This document shows positions 8,508 to 16,833 of a DNA stretch of 64,000 nucleotides, in pieces. The translations under genes were made by a program, and so were the position numbers. Each line of letters starts with the position of its first letter. Positions within the stretch are counted from its first letter, which is position 1. Origin of the DNA: JADFWK01 sp035527895 (lineage in GTDB: Bacteria; Desulfobacterota; DSM-4660; Desulfatiglandales; B25-G16); assembly GCA_035527895.1 (NCBI GenBank), contig DATKZQ010000002.1:26625-90624 (forward strand). Reading direction: 5' to 3'. A model generated the notes under the pieces. The model was given only the letters and a program-made list of their open reading frames with translations, was not told the origin of the DNA and did no database searches.

Positions 8508-9011
8508 TCAACTGCTCAATGCAACGGACAAGGCAGTGGTAAGCCTTATCACGTCTTGACTTGATTGTCTCAATCTGGTGGCTAATAACCTTGCAAGCCT
8601 TCTCAAGACCTTCACCCCCATCTCGGGTCTTCTATCCAACAGTTCCAGAAAATCATCCCTCTTAATCTCCAAGAGGATACAGTCGGTGGTTGTCACCACG
8701 GAAGCGGATCTTTTCTCCCGATCAATCACTGCTATTTCTCCGAAAACGAGGTTGTCTTCTGGCTTAAACCGCGTTAAGATCTTTTCTCTTTCAGTGAAAT
8801 CACCGTGCTCCAGCTTCATCGTAAGCGTCTTCGAAACCTCGACATTCCCCTCAACAAGGATGAACATGCTATCTCCCTGTTCGCCTTCCCGGGTAATCAC
8901 CTCACCCTTTGAAAACCCTCTCTCCTGGCTAATCTTGAGGATCTCTTGAACCTCTTGGTCTTCGAGATCGTTGAAAATGAAGGTTTTCCTTATCACCTCT
9001 GAGGCGTTCAT
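8508..9011 (-). CDS. Cyclic nucleotide-binding domain protein
   Basis: This 167-residue protein consists of one CRP-type beta-roll with a short C-terminal helix and no DNA-binding domain. The phosphate-binding cassette reads FGEIAVIDREKRSASVV, keeping the Glu and the Arg-Ser-Ala that bind cAMP or cGMP. EGEQGDSMFILVEGNVEV is the entry strand region. Its start codon overlaps the stop of the K+ channel gene by four bases (ATGA), so the two are translationally coupled. It probably acts as a nucleotide-sensing regulatory partner of the channel; this is inference from the pairing. Confidence 0.85.
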   Translation of the reverse strand: MNASEVIRKTFIFNDLEDQEVQEILKISQERGFSKGEVITREGEQGDSMFILVEGNVEVSKTLTMKLEHGDFTEREKILTRFKPEDNLVFGEIAVIDREKRSASVVTTTDCILLEIKRDDFLELLDRRPEMGVKVLRRLARLLATRLRQSSQDVIRLTTALSVALSS

Positions 9012-10222
9012 CTCGGGCCTACCAACTTATCGATAAAAGAGATATCTGCTGGGTTCTCCCTTGCAATTACCACAGCCCTATCATGGGCAGTAATCAACAT
9101 ATCATCCAGAGGATTGATAATGAAGCCTATCGTTTCTCTGCCATCGAAAAAATTCTTGCCCGACTCTTCAAACTTTCGCTTTATGAATTCATCAACGCCG
9201 GTAAGATTATCAGAGAGCATATCCTCCAATTGAATACCTTTCTTTTCCCTGAGGACTGCAATCAACAAGCCTTGGCACCTCTCCTTGAAATAAAGGCTCA
9301 GCTCCCCATAAGGCCTTCCGACGAATTTGGCTGGTATCCCACAACCCCACACCTTGTTTTCGTCTTGATTTTGGATCAGTGCCTTTATCATATTGAGGAA
9401 ACCCGGTGCCATTGATGCACTCGCAAGGAGAGATCCATGAGATTCTCCCCTGATGACTATCTCATCTACCTTTGCCCGCATGAGATATTCCCTGTTCTCT
9501 GGGTTTATCAATTCCGCACATACTCTTACCTTGGGTGCCATGGATTTTATGGCCATTGCCCCAAAAATAGCCCTTTCATCGGCCTTTCCAAGGGTATGAT
9601 CATTGGAGATGTCGGCCATGATTATGGCCGCCTTGGCCTTAAAGATATTGGCCTTCGCTAAAACATCCTCCTTAACGAAATTGCCCCTGACGAAATGGAT
9701 ATCCCGCTCCTTGTACCGGTACTGGAGGGAATCTACGTCGTCTTTTTCGAGTTCATTAACAAGCACAATGGGATGACTACCGGGTTTGTCATGGATCACT
9801 ATCCCTTGGATAGCTCTTTCACCATTCTCGTTCCAACCACAGATTACAATGTGGTCTTTCTCCTTTGATAAGTCCAAACCCTCCCCCTCCTTTATTTTCC
9901 TTTCAATAAAAATGGAGGCAATCGTTGCCGTAAATAGAGATACGAGTACAACCCCACTCAACATGATGATCAGCCCGATTATCCTGCCCCATATGGAGTG
10001 GGGTACCACATCCCCGTACCCCACTGTAGTTATGGTGACAAGCGCCCACCAAAAGGTGTCCACTATGCCGGATGCACCTTGCGCCCTGTAGTGCCCGTCG
10101 AGGATATACAGGCCGAAACCGCCAAAAAGGATCATACCCGAGGTCACACCCAGGATGGTAAATGCGTTTCTCTTCTTGAGAGACCGGAATAACTTTCTGA
10201 TTTGATTATTAATATTGCTCAT
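9008..10222 (-). CDS. Two-TM potassium channel with cytoplasmic RCK (TrkA-N/TrkA-C) domains
   Basis: This 404-residue ion channel has two membrane helices (about residues 22-42 and 80-105) framing a pore loop. The K+ selectivity filter TVGYGD lies at residues 66-71. The cytoplasmic part begins with an RCK Rossmann fold (HIVICGWNENGERAI near residue 125) and ends in a TrkA-C-like domain. The glycine motif C-G-W-N-E-N-G lacks the full GxGxxG, so NAD binding is uncertain. Its stop overlaps the start of the nucleotide-binding gene, suggesting gating by a cyclic nucleotide supplied in trans. Confidence 0.9.
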   Translation of the reverse strand: MSNINNQIRKLFRSLKKRNAFTILGVTSGMILFGGFGLYILDGHYRAQGASGIVDTFWWALVTITTVGYGDVVPHSIWGRIIGLIIMLSGVVLVSLFTATIASIFIERKIKEGEGLDLSKEKDHIVICGWNENGERAIQGIVIHDKPGSHPIVLVNELEKDDVDSLQYRYKERDIHFVRGNFVKEDVLAKANIFKAKAAIIMADISNDHTLGKADERAIFGAMAIKSMAPKVRVCAELINPENREYLMRAKVDEIVIRGESHGSLLASASMAPGFLNMIKALIQNQDENKVWGCGIPAKFVGRPYGELSLYFKERCQGLLIAVLREKKGIQLEDMLSDNLTGVDEFIKRKFEESGKNFFDGRETIGFIINPLDDMLITAHDRAVVIARENPADISFIDKLVGPR

Positions 10223-10279
10223 CAGGACTGACTATGGAACCTGCAGCAGATCAACCGGCGCCATCAACCGCACAGTCGA

Positions 10280-11041
10280 TCAACAGTTCTTCCACTCCGG
10301 CCTCCGCTTGTCCAAGAATGCCTGTAGCCCTTCTTGGGCATCTGCAGTCTTCATCAATTCATTCAGGTATATATCCTCAATAGCCTTGAGCGAAGGCTCA
10401 AATTCATCCATGAGACCCGCCTTGATCGTCTTCTTGGCAATCCTGAGGACTTCGGCACTCAGAGACAGATAGGGCCTTATGAAGCTTTCAGTTTCCTGGG
10501 GCAAATCACCTTTGGCTACCGTCTTGTTGATGAGCCCCATCTCCAGGGCCTCCTGGGCTGAGATAATGCGCCCCGATAGAATCAGATCGTTCGCCGCCTT
10601 TCTCCCGATAATCCTCGGCATCACCTGAGCAGCAATAGGCGGCAACACCCCTACCTGTATTTCCGGCTGGCCGAATTTGGCCGTCTCATCTGCGATCACC
10701 AGGTCACAGAAGATGGCCACCTCACATCCGCCGCCTAAGCACGATCCGAACACCGACGCCACTGTAACAGCACCTAAGGCCTCCATCAGTCGAAACATCC
10801 CGTGAAAGCTTTCGATCATCTTGGGCGCAAGGTCGCCCATGTGTTCTCCCACGTCAACACCTGCCGAGAAGCATTTCCCCTCGGCATTGAAAAGAACGAC
10901 CTTGAGGTCCTTTTGTTCGATCCAATCGCGCAGAGTGTCGTTGATTTCATCCATCATCTCAATGTTGAACACATTAACGGGAGGTTTCCGTAGGGTGATA
11001 GTGCCGAGCCCTCCGTCAATGTGGACGCCGATATGTTTCAT
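10280..11041 (-). CDS. bamR: Cyclohexa-1,5-diene-1-carbonyl-CoA hydratase (crotonase family)
   Basis: In anaerobic aromatic degradation this enzyme adds water to the dienoyl-CoA made by benzoyl-CoA reductase, giving 6-hydroxycyclohex-1-ene-1-carbonyl-CoA. The crotonase fold is clear: FSAGVDVGEH and FGSCLGGGCEVAIFCDLVIA form the oxyanion hole, and FGQPEIQVGVLPP the substrate loop. The length of 253 residues fits. AGGAGG sits five bases before the second ATG (11041), preferred over 11044. Assignment rests on similarity to the Dch/BamR group and on the bamA and bamQ neighbours; a generic enoyl-CoA hydratase is the alternative. Confidence 0.82.
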   Translation of the reverse strand: MKHIGVHIDGGLGTITLRKPPVNVFNIEMMDEINDTLRDWIEQKDLKVVLFNAEGKCFSAGVDVGEHMGDLAPKMIESFHGMFRLMEALGAVTVASVFGSCLGGGCEVAIFCDLVIADETAKFGQPEIQVGVLPPIAAQVMPRIIGRKAANDLILSGRIISAQEALEMGLINKTVAKGDLPQETESFIRPYLSLSAEVLRIAKKTIKAGLMDEFEPSLKAIEDIYLNELMKTADAQEGLQAFLDKRRPEWKNC

Positions 11042-11213
11042 CATTCCCTCCTTTCTCCTGATACTCTCTTTCCTTAACGCGCACTATTGACAATTTTCCC
11101 TTTGATTCCCCGAAGAGGGGCAAAACAATTATCTTTATACCTAAAATTCTAGCCTTGATCAACTCCATCTTCAAATAGTTCTCTTATTTCGGCCTGCCTC
11201 CGATCCAAAAAAG

Positions 11214-11245
11214 AAAAAATCCAGAAGGAACCTTCTGGATTTTTT
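11214..11245. terminator. Bidirectional rho-independent terminator between bamR and bamA
   Basis: A 15-bp perfect stem (AAAAAATCCAGAAGG / CCTTCTGGATTTTTT) with a two-base loop is flanked by A-tracts and T-tracts on both strands. It lies 33 bases past the bamA stop, so bamA transcripts should largely end here and bamR probably has its own promoter. Confidence 0.85.
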
Positions 11246-11277
11246 CTTTTTAATAACCTTCCTGCCGATGGTGCAGC

Positions 11278-12423
11278 TTACTTCTGGGGCTTTCCAAGTA
11301 CAGCCTCGAACATCTCCTCATCGTAAGCATGGCCCCTGGCAATCATCTGCCTCAGCTTGATAATATCCACGTCAGTAGTCCCGGTAATCCTCTTGGTATT
11401 AAAGGCGCTCATTCCCATATCGAATTCACCGTATGCAGAGGCGTTTGCCGCCCACCACATGATGGATTCCGCCTTGGTTCTCTCCCACGCAACCTTCTTT
11501 GTCGCCCGTATCATCTGATACGACATGGCAACCTGCTGCGGGAAAAGGTTGGCAAAGGTCCAGGCCATATCCATACATGCCTTATCCAGGAGGGATCGGT
11601 CTCTTGGGAGCTCCTTGAGCAGTGCCTTAGCTTCCTTCCCTTCCTCCCCGGTCTTGAATTCACCATATACTATCTCACCATCCTCAACCCACTTATCGGT
11701 AATAACCGCGGGATTCTTGATAAACTCACCATCCTTCTTGAGCACCGGCACCACCTTATAAACATAGTTCTTACGGAGCATCTTGTAGGCACTCCACTGC
11801 TCGCAGGAAACGGCATTCCACATGGCGTCCTGCATCGTCATCTCGATAGGCTTGAACTGACAGGCTCCTCCCATAGCTGTCGAGCCGTGGAGCGGGCCCA
11901 CCTGACCGAATGTCGCACAGTCAGAGGCAACAGTCAAATCGCACACACCACCAATCTCCTCTCCTCCCCCAATGCTCATCCCATTGCAGCAGCGGATAAA
12001 AGGCTTCGTTGATGTCCAGACCGTGTCAAAGGCCCTCCAGTAAACAGACATATATTCCTGGCAATCCAGAGGCCTCATAACATAATACTCACTGTACTCA
12101 GGCACATTTCCTCCAGTACAGAATGCCCTTGCCCCCGCCCCAGTCAACACCACGCAGACAATACTGGGGTCATGAGAAGCCTTGTCAAAGGCAGCAGCAC
12201 ACGCGTGAAGCATCTCAAAGGTGTATGAATTGTACTGTTTCTCGTTGTCGAGGGTAACCCAGCCTACATAGAGGTCCGCAACCTCGTTGCCTTGAGGATC
12301 CAACAAAGGTTTTTTCTCAAGTGTGGTCCTGGGTGGCTCCGGTGCATTGAGGTACTTTTCATCGTACATCTGATGATCTACTTTTTTATCCTTAGGTGCC
12401 CGTGGTATCCATTCTAACGTCAT
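11278..12423 (-). CDS. bamA: 6-oxocyclohex-1-ene-1-carbonyl-CoA hydrolase (ring-opening hydrolase)
   Basis: BamA (Oah) hydrates and cleaves the alicyclic ring of 6-oxocyclohexene-carbonyl-CoA to 3-hydroxypimelyl-CoA and is widely used as a marker for anaerobic aromatic degradation. The 381 residues match the family, which is longer than ordinary crotonases. Characteristic stretches include YVGWVTLDNEKQYNSYT, FCTGGNVPEYSEYY, CCNGMSIGGGEEIGGVCD and FGQVGPLHGSTAMGG. The start is fixed by AGGAGG seven bases before the ATG. bamQ lies 42 bases upstream in the same direction. Confidence 0.96.
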   Translation of the reverse strand: MTLEWIPRAPKDKKVDHQMYDEKYLNAPEPPRTTLEKKPLLDPQGNEVADLYVGWVTLDNEKQYNSYTFEMLHACAAAFDKASHDPSIVCVVLTGAGARAFCTGGNVPEYSEYYVMRPLDCQEYMSVYWRAFDTVWTSTKPFIRCCNGMSIGGGEEIGGVCDLTVASDCATFGQVGPLHGSTAMGGACQFKPIEMTMQDAMWNAVSCEQWSAYKMLRKNYVYKVVPVLKKDGEFIKNPAVITDKWVEDGEIVYGEFKTGEEGKEAKALLKELPRDRSLLDKACMDMAWTFANLFPQQVAMSYQMIRATKKVAWERTKAESIMWWAANASAYGEFDMGMSAFNTKRITGTTDVDIIKLRQMIARGHAYDEEMFEAVLGKPQK

Positions 12424-12465
12424 AATGTTCCTCCTTTTCTATGGTTAACGTTTTGTTTGTTTGGC

Positions 12466-13575
12466 CTAAAAATCGGGCGTGAGTACTATTCTTTTGGCAG
12501 GTGAACCTGCTTTGTGGACCTCATCAAAGGTTTCGGCAATAGTGCTCATGGGGCGCGTCTCCACAAACGGCCCAATATCGATCTTCTTGTCCAAGACCAT
12601 GTCAAGGACTATCGGGTAGTATTCGGGGAGGCAGCCCCAGGTTCCGATGACCTCGGCATCAAAGGCCATAAGGCGACCAATCATGTATTCTGTTTTGGCC
12701 AGCCCATATCCAACCACGATTAGCTTTCCGGTAAAGCCAAGCAGGGACAGCGCAATCTCCTGACCTGGCCTGACTCCTGAAACCTCGAAGATCTTCCAAC
12801 CGTAATTCGGGAAGCCCTGCTCCTTTGACAGCCCCCTGAACTCCTTGACAACATCCTTGACCTCTTTATCGGCAGAGCTGATTACAAAATCAGCACCGTA
12901 CGAGAGGGCCCTCTTGAGCTTTTCCGGGTTTCTGGCAATGCCAATGACCGCTTTGGCGCCCAATGCCTTGGCAACCTGGCCCATATACTGCCCTACTCCG
13001 CCGGTAATACCTATGATAACGGCATAATCTCCCGGCCTGAGGTCTGCTCTTACAGCAGCCTGATACGGTGTCGTTGCAGCATCAGCAATCACCGCAAGAT
13101 GTGCTAACGGCAGGCCCTTCTTATCCTTAACCTCACAAAGGTCTACACTCGGCACCGGAATATGACTCGAGAAACCACCGTAGAGCCCCAGGCTGTTACC
13201 GGGCATGAGTTGATTGAGGCAACGGTTTCCCCTCCCCGTTTTACAGAGTATGCACTGACGGCACGGCATGACCGCAGGGATAATCACCTCTTTTCCAACC
13301 CACTTTTCAACTCCCGCCACCACCGTACCGGCAATCTCGTGCCCCAAGGTGAGCGGGGGTTTCGAAACCGTGGGTACTCCATCATAGAAGTAACCAAGGT
13401 CTGTATGACAAACCCCACATCCCGCGATTTCAACTAAAACCTCACCTGGTTTTAGCTCGGGTACCGGTATCTCGGTCTTTTCCAATTTTCCCGGAGTTAC
13501 CTCTCCTGTTTCTTTATCCCTTGCCGTTGGTTGAACCATCTGCCATGTTTGGATCTTTTCAGGTATTTCTGCCAT
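12466..13575 (-). CDS. bamQ: 6-hydroxycyclohex-1-ene-1-carbonyl-CoA dehydrogenase
   Basis: This NAD-dependent zinc alcohol dehydrogenase oxidises the BamR product to the 6-oxo compound used by BamA. The catalytic zinc ligands are in CGVCHTDLGYF and GHEIAGTV. The structural-zinc cluster is C-x2-C-x2-C-x7-C (PCRQCILCKTGRGNRC), and the Rossmann glycines are in IGITGGVGQYMGQVAKALGA. The length of 369 residues is standard for Had/BamQ. AGGAGG precedes the ATG by seven bases. It is cotranscribed with bamA. Confidence 0.94.
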   Translation of the reverse strand: MAEIPEKIQTWQMVQPTARDKETGEVTPGKLEKTEIPVPELKPGEVLVEIAGCGVCHTDLGYFYDGVPTVSKPPLTLGHEIAGTVVAGVEKWVGKEVIIPAVMPCRQCILCKTGRGNRCLNQLMPGNSLGLYGGFSSHIPVPSVDLCEVKDKKGLPLAHLAVIADAATTPYQAAVRADLRPGDYAVIIGITGGVGQYMGQVAKALGAKAVIGIARNPEKLKRALSYGADFVISSADKEVKDVVKEFRGLSKEQGFPNYGWKIFEVSGVRPGQEIALSLLGFTGKLIVVGYGLAKTEYMIGRLMAFDAEVIGTWGCLPEYYPIVLDMVLDKKIDIGPFVETRPMSTIAETFDEVHKAGSPAKRIVLTPDF

Positions 13576-13683
13576 GTTGACCCTCCTTTTTTATCATCAT
13601 TGATATTCACTCTCTACCGCTTACCCGCGATTAGTCAGTATTTGTCTCTTTTTTAACAGGTAACCAGCAACGAGTGACGAGTG

Positions 13684-14436
13684 TTAGATCATCCCGTAAC
13701 CACCGTCAACGCACAGGAGCTGACCGGTGATGTAACTGCTTTCGTCAGAGCTCAGAAACACAAATGCCGGAGATATGTCATCGGGTTCAGCAAAGCGTTT
13801 CAGTAGTATCCTGTTCATGTATATCTCTTTAAGCTTCTCGTCAGTCCGGATCTTTTCGGTCATATCGGTAGCCACAATACCGAGGCAGATGACGTTGACA
13901 CATATATCATACCGAGCCAGTTCCCTTGCGGCCGATTTAGTGAAACTGAGGAGTCCGCCCTTAGCGGCACTATAATTGATTTGCCCTACAGTTCCCACGA
14001 GACCTGCCACCGATGTAACGTTAATGATCTTTCCCTTCTTCTGTTCTGTCATATACCGCGCCGCAAACTGTGTACAGAGAAAGGCACCCTTCAGATGAAT
14101 ATCTACTACCTCATCCCATTGCTCCTCGCTCATCTTAAGTAACATTGCCGGCCGGCTCAGTCCGGCATTGTTGACGAGGATGTCGAGGCCACCGAACTCA
14201 TCAATTCCCTTCTGAACAAGCGCCTCAGCATCAGCTATTTTAGACACGTCTGCCTTAACAAGAGCTGCCTTTCGCCCCATTTTCTTGATCGCTGCAATGA
14301 CCTCCTCACCTGCCGCCTGATTTGCTGTATAATTAACTACAACACTGGCACCTTCCTTTGCATAGGCCAAAGCAATGGCTCTACCGACCCCCCTACTGCT
14401 TCCCGTTACCAATGCAACCTTTCCTTTGAGTCTCAC
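13684..14436 (-). CDS. SDR-family 3-oxoacyl-ACP/3-hydroxyacyl-CoA dehydrogenase-like protein
   Basis: This is a classical short-chain dehydrogenase of 250 residues, with cofactor loop TGSSRGVGRAIA (residues 11-22), NNAGLSRPA and the catalytic Ser-Tyr-Lys set (TSVAGLVG, then YSAAKGG). The C-terminus SSYITGQLLCVDGGYGMI is FabG-like. It is 108 bases upstream of bamQ on the same strand, so a role as 3-hydroxyacyl-CoA dehydrogenase in beta-oxidation of the ring-opened product is plausible. A fatty-acid-synthesis FabG is the alternative. Confidence 0.85.
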   Translation of the reverse strand: MRLKGKVALVTGSSRGVGRAIALAYAKEGASVVVNYTANQAAGEEVIAAIKKMGRKAALVKADVSKIADAEALVQKGIDEFGGLDILVNNAGLSRPAMLLKMSEEQWDEVVDIHLKGAFLCTQFAARYMTEQKKGKIINVTSVAGLVGTVGQINYSAAKGGLLSFTKSAARELARYDICVNVICLGIVATDMTEKIRTDEKLKEIYMNRILLKRFAEPDDISPAFVFLSSDESSYITGQLLCVDGGYGMI

Positions 14437-14578
14437 GTTGCCCTCCCTATGACGTTATACACCTTTATCCAGCTTTTGTAGCTACAATATAACTACATCA
14501 TAGTTACATTAGTCTGTCAACGTCTTTTTTGGATGAAGACAGTCAGATCAATGGGTTACTTCACTCAAAAACAAAGAA

Positions 14579-14606
14579 GCCACACCTACTCACGAATAGG
14601 TGTGGC
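14579..14606 (-). terminator. Hairpin terminator after the acyl-CoA dehydrogenase gene
   Basis: GCCACACCTA and TAGGTGTGGC form a perfect 10-bp stem around an eight-base loop. On the minus strand it is followed by a T-rich tract (TTCTTTGTTTTT), about 90 bases beyond the acyl-CoA dehydrogenase stop. This separates that gene from the SDR-bamQ-bamA unit. Confidence 0.8.
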
Positions 14607-14697
14607 CTTTATTTGCGTCTGGCACTCATTTTTGCCAGGGGAAAACACCTATAATACGTTCGACAATAGTGGGGATCTACGATAGGTGAATATCCTT

Positions 14698-15837
14698 TTA
14701 CAGCTTCTCCTTAAGCATTTCCGTGGTAATAATCAGCCGCTGAATCTGGTTGGTGCCTTCGAAAATTTGAGTAAGCTTTGCATCCCGAAAGAGCCTTTCC
14801 ACGGGATATTCCTTCATATACCCGTAACCCCCAAAGATCTGGACGGCATCTGTCGTAATCTTCATGGCAATATCGCTGCAAAAACATTTCGACATTGATG
14901 CAAGTTTTATGTTCGATTTCTTTCGGTCGTGTTGTCTGGCAGCCTGTATCATTAACCCTCTGCCCGCTTCAATCTGTATGGCCGCGTCGGCCAGCATGAA
15001 GCTTATAGCCTGGTGCCTGACTATCGGCTTTCCAAATGTCCTTCTCTCGCATGCATATTTGAAAGAGAGATCAAGCGCCGTCTCTGCTATCCCCAAAGCC
15101 AAGGCTCCGATGCTGGGTCTGGACATATAGAAGTCTTCCATTGCAATGCGAAATCCCTCTCCTTCCTTGCCCAGCCGGTTATCACGGCTAACCTTGACGT
15201 CTTCCAGAATAACCTCTGTCGTATTACTGGCCCTGAACCCGAGTTTATCCTCTTCTTTGCCGACAGACACACCGTCCTGATCCCTTTCCACCACAAAGAA
15301 TGTGAACTTCTTTCCGCCGGTTTTTGCCAAAACCGTATACAGAGATGCCACTCCCCCATTAGTGGAGAAACATTTGTGTCCGTTCAGAATATAATCACCA
15401 TTTTCCTTTTGCGCCTTCGCTTGTATCCCCGCTACATCAGACCCTGCGTATGGTTCTGTTACGAGGTAGCCTACGAGCTCATCACCCTTTGCAAGGCGCG
15501 GGAAAAAGCGGTCTTTTTGACTCTGGTTTCCTGCTGCTATTATGGGAAAACTGCCGACGGCCTGAATAATAAGGAGCAATGCCGAAGAGGCACACACCTT
15601 TGCAATCTCCTCAACGCAGAGGCAATACATGAGTGTTTTATCCTCGTCAAGTCCCCCGTAAGCCGGAGGTAGAAATATCTGCAGCAGGCCCATTTCCGCG
15701 AAGAGCCGGGCTACATCCCATCGAAAGACGCCCTCCCGGTCCATCTCAGCGGCGATAGGTGCAATCCGATCCTTCACCACCTTCCTTACATTATCTAAGA
15801 TAATTCTCTGCTCTTCGGTTAAGTCATCCATTGTCAT
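14698..15837 (-). CDS. Acyl-CoA dehydrogenase
   Basis: This FAD-dependent alpha,beta-dehydrogenase has 379 residues. Typical motifs are YLVTEPYAGSDVAGI and CFSTNGGVASLYTV (FAD and substrate binding), RRTFGKPIVRHQAI, and QIFGGYGYMKEYPVERLFRDAK. The catalytic base is the Glu in QIFEGTNQIQRL. In this neighbourhood it could oxidise glutaryl-CoA, pimelyl-CoA or cyclohexanecarboxyl-CoA; the sequence does not decide. The Glu argues against the cyclohexenecarboxyl-CoA enzyme, which is reported to use Asp. A second ATG six bases in is an equally good start. Confidence 0.88.
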   Translation of the reverse strand: MTMDDLTEEQRIILDNVRKVVKDRIAPIAAEMDREGVFRWDVARLFAEMGLLQIFLPPAYGGLDEDKTLMYCLCVEEIAKVCASSALLLIIQAVGSFPIIAAGNQSQKDRFFPRLAKGDELVGYLVTEPYAGSDVAGIQAKAQKENGDYILNGHKCFSTNGGVASLYTVLAKTGGKKFTFFVVERDQDGVSVGKEEDKLGFRASNTTEVILEDVKVSRDNRLGKEGEGFRIAMEDFYMSRPSIGALALGIAETALDLSFKYACERRTFGKPIVRHQAISFMLADAAIQIEAGRGLMIQAARQHDRKKSNIKLASMSKCFCSDIAMKITTDAVQIFGGYGYMKEYPVERLFRDAKLTQIFEGTNQIQRLIITTEMLKEKL

Positions 15838-16366
15838 CTAACAAGACCTCCTCTACCTTAAGAAAAGAGTCACTACCCTTTTAGAATTCCTTATCTCCTG
15901 CAAGCCCTTTTTATTGAATGAAACCAAGAGGCCAGCAGCGAAAAGCATCGTCATCACATTTCTCTATGTTGCCAAGAAGAGTTGAAAACCCACAAAAGGA
16001 AGCCTTTCTTACAGCATCCTTGCGTTCCTATCCCGCACCTAAAGTCTCGTGTCGTCACAAGCCGATAGCTGGATCTGTAAAGGCATTGAACGTATACTAT
16101 TGAAGGTATTTTGTCAAAAGAACATTGGCTCCTGTGGCGAAAAAATCGCATTCCACCACGGGACGCGTGAAGCTCGACGCCCTTTCTCCGTGCCGGGAAT
16201 TCTGGCGTTTTCACTAAAGAGGGGAAAGCGGAAGCTCGATCGAATGAGGTTTTGCCGAGCTCTCGATTCAGAGCAACTCAATGCCACAGGTGCAGAGGGT
16301 AAGGCACACGCGGAAAGGTATCTGCTCTCAGAGCAATCATTTCGATAGTGCCAATAAGGGACTGAT
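15838..16366. other. Intergenic region, no gene recognised
   Basis: About 530 bases lie between two minus-strand genes. A minus-strand TTGACA near 16110 with TATACG 15 bases on is a weak promoter candidate for the acyl-CoA dehydrogenase. Short open frames on both strands show no family resemblance. Confidence 0.5.
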
Positions 16367-16768
16367 TTAACGCCTCAAGTTGTTTTTGATGTACGTGATA
16401 ATATCTTGGGTATATGTGCCGGGCCCAAAGATTTCGGCAATACCTATTTTTTTCAGATCCGCTACATCCTCCTCGGGGATAATGCCGCCTGCAATAACGA
16501 GAACGTCCCGTACACCTTTTTCCTCCAACAACTCCATGACTCGCGGCAAGAGAAAGTCATGGGCCCCTGATAAGATACTCAAAGCGATGACATCCACGTC
16601 TTCCTGGATGGATGATTCTACGATTTGCTCCGGAGTCTGCCGTAGCCCCGTATAGATTACCTCCATCCCTGCGTCCATTAATGCATTGGCAATGACCTTT
16701 ATACCCCTGTCATGGCCGTCAAGGCCCGGTTTCGTGGCCAATACCCGTATTTTTCTATTTGTATCCAT
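16367..16768 (-). CDS. mcmA2: Methylmalonyl-CoA mutase, B12-binding (C-terminal) subunit
   Basis: This is a stand-alone cobalamin-binding domain of 133 residues. The base-off signature D-x-H-x2-G is in PGLDGHDRG, followed by the S-x-L and GG segments (ALSILSGAHDFLLP, AGGIIPEEDV). It pairs with the separate large subunit upstream to interconvert succinyl-CoA and (R)-methylmalonyl-CoA. The split subunit arrangement is typical of archaea and several anaerobic bacteria. It lies 65 bases downstream of the large subunit gene on the same strand. Confidence 0.93.
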   Translation of the reverse strand: MDTNRKIRVLATKPGLDGHDRGIKVIANALMDAGMEVIYTGLRQTPEQIVESSIQEDVDVIALSILSGAHDFLLPRVMELLEEKGVRDVLVIAGGIIPEEDVADLKKIGIAEIFGPGTYTQDIITYIKNNLRR

Positions 16769-16833
16769 GTCAACTCAACCCCTGAACTTCACTGCGCTTT
16801 AGGCGCTCAGCGCACGACTAATGAAGACTATGC

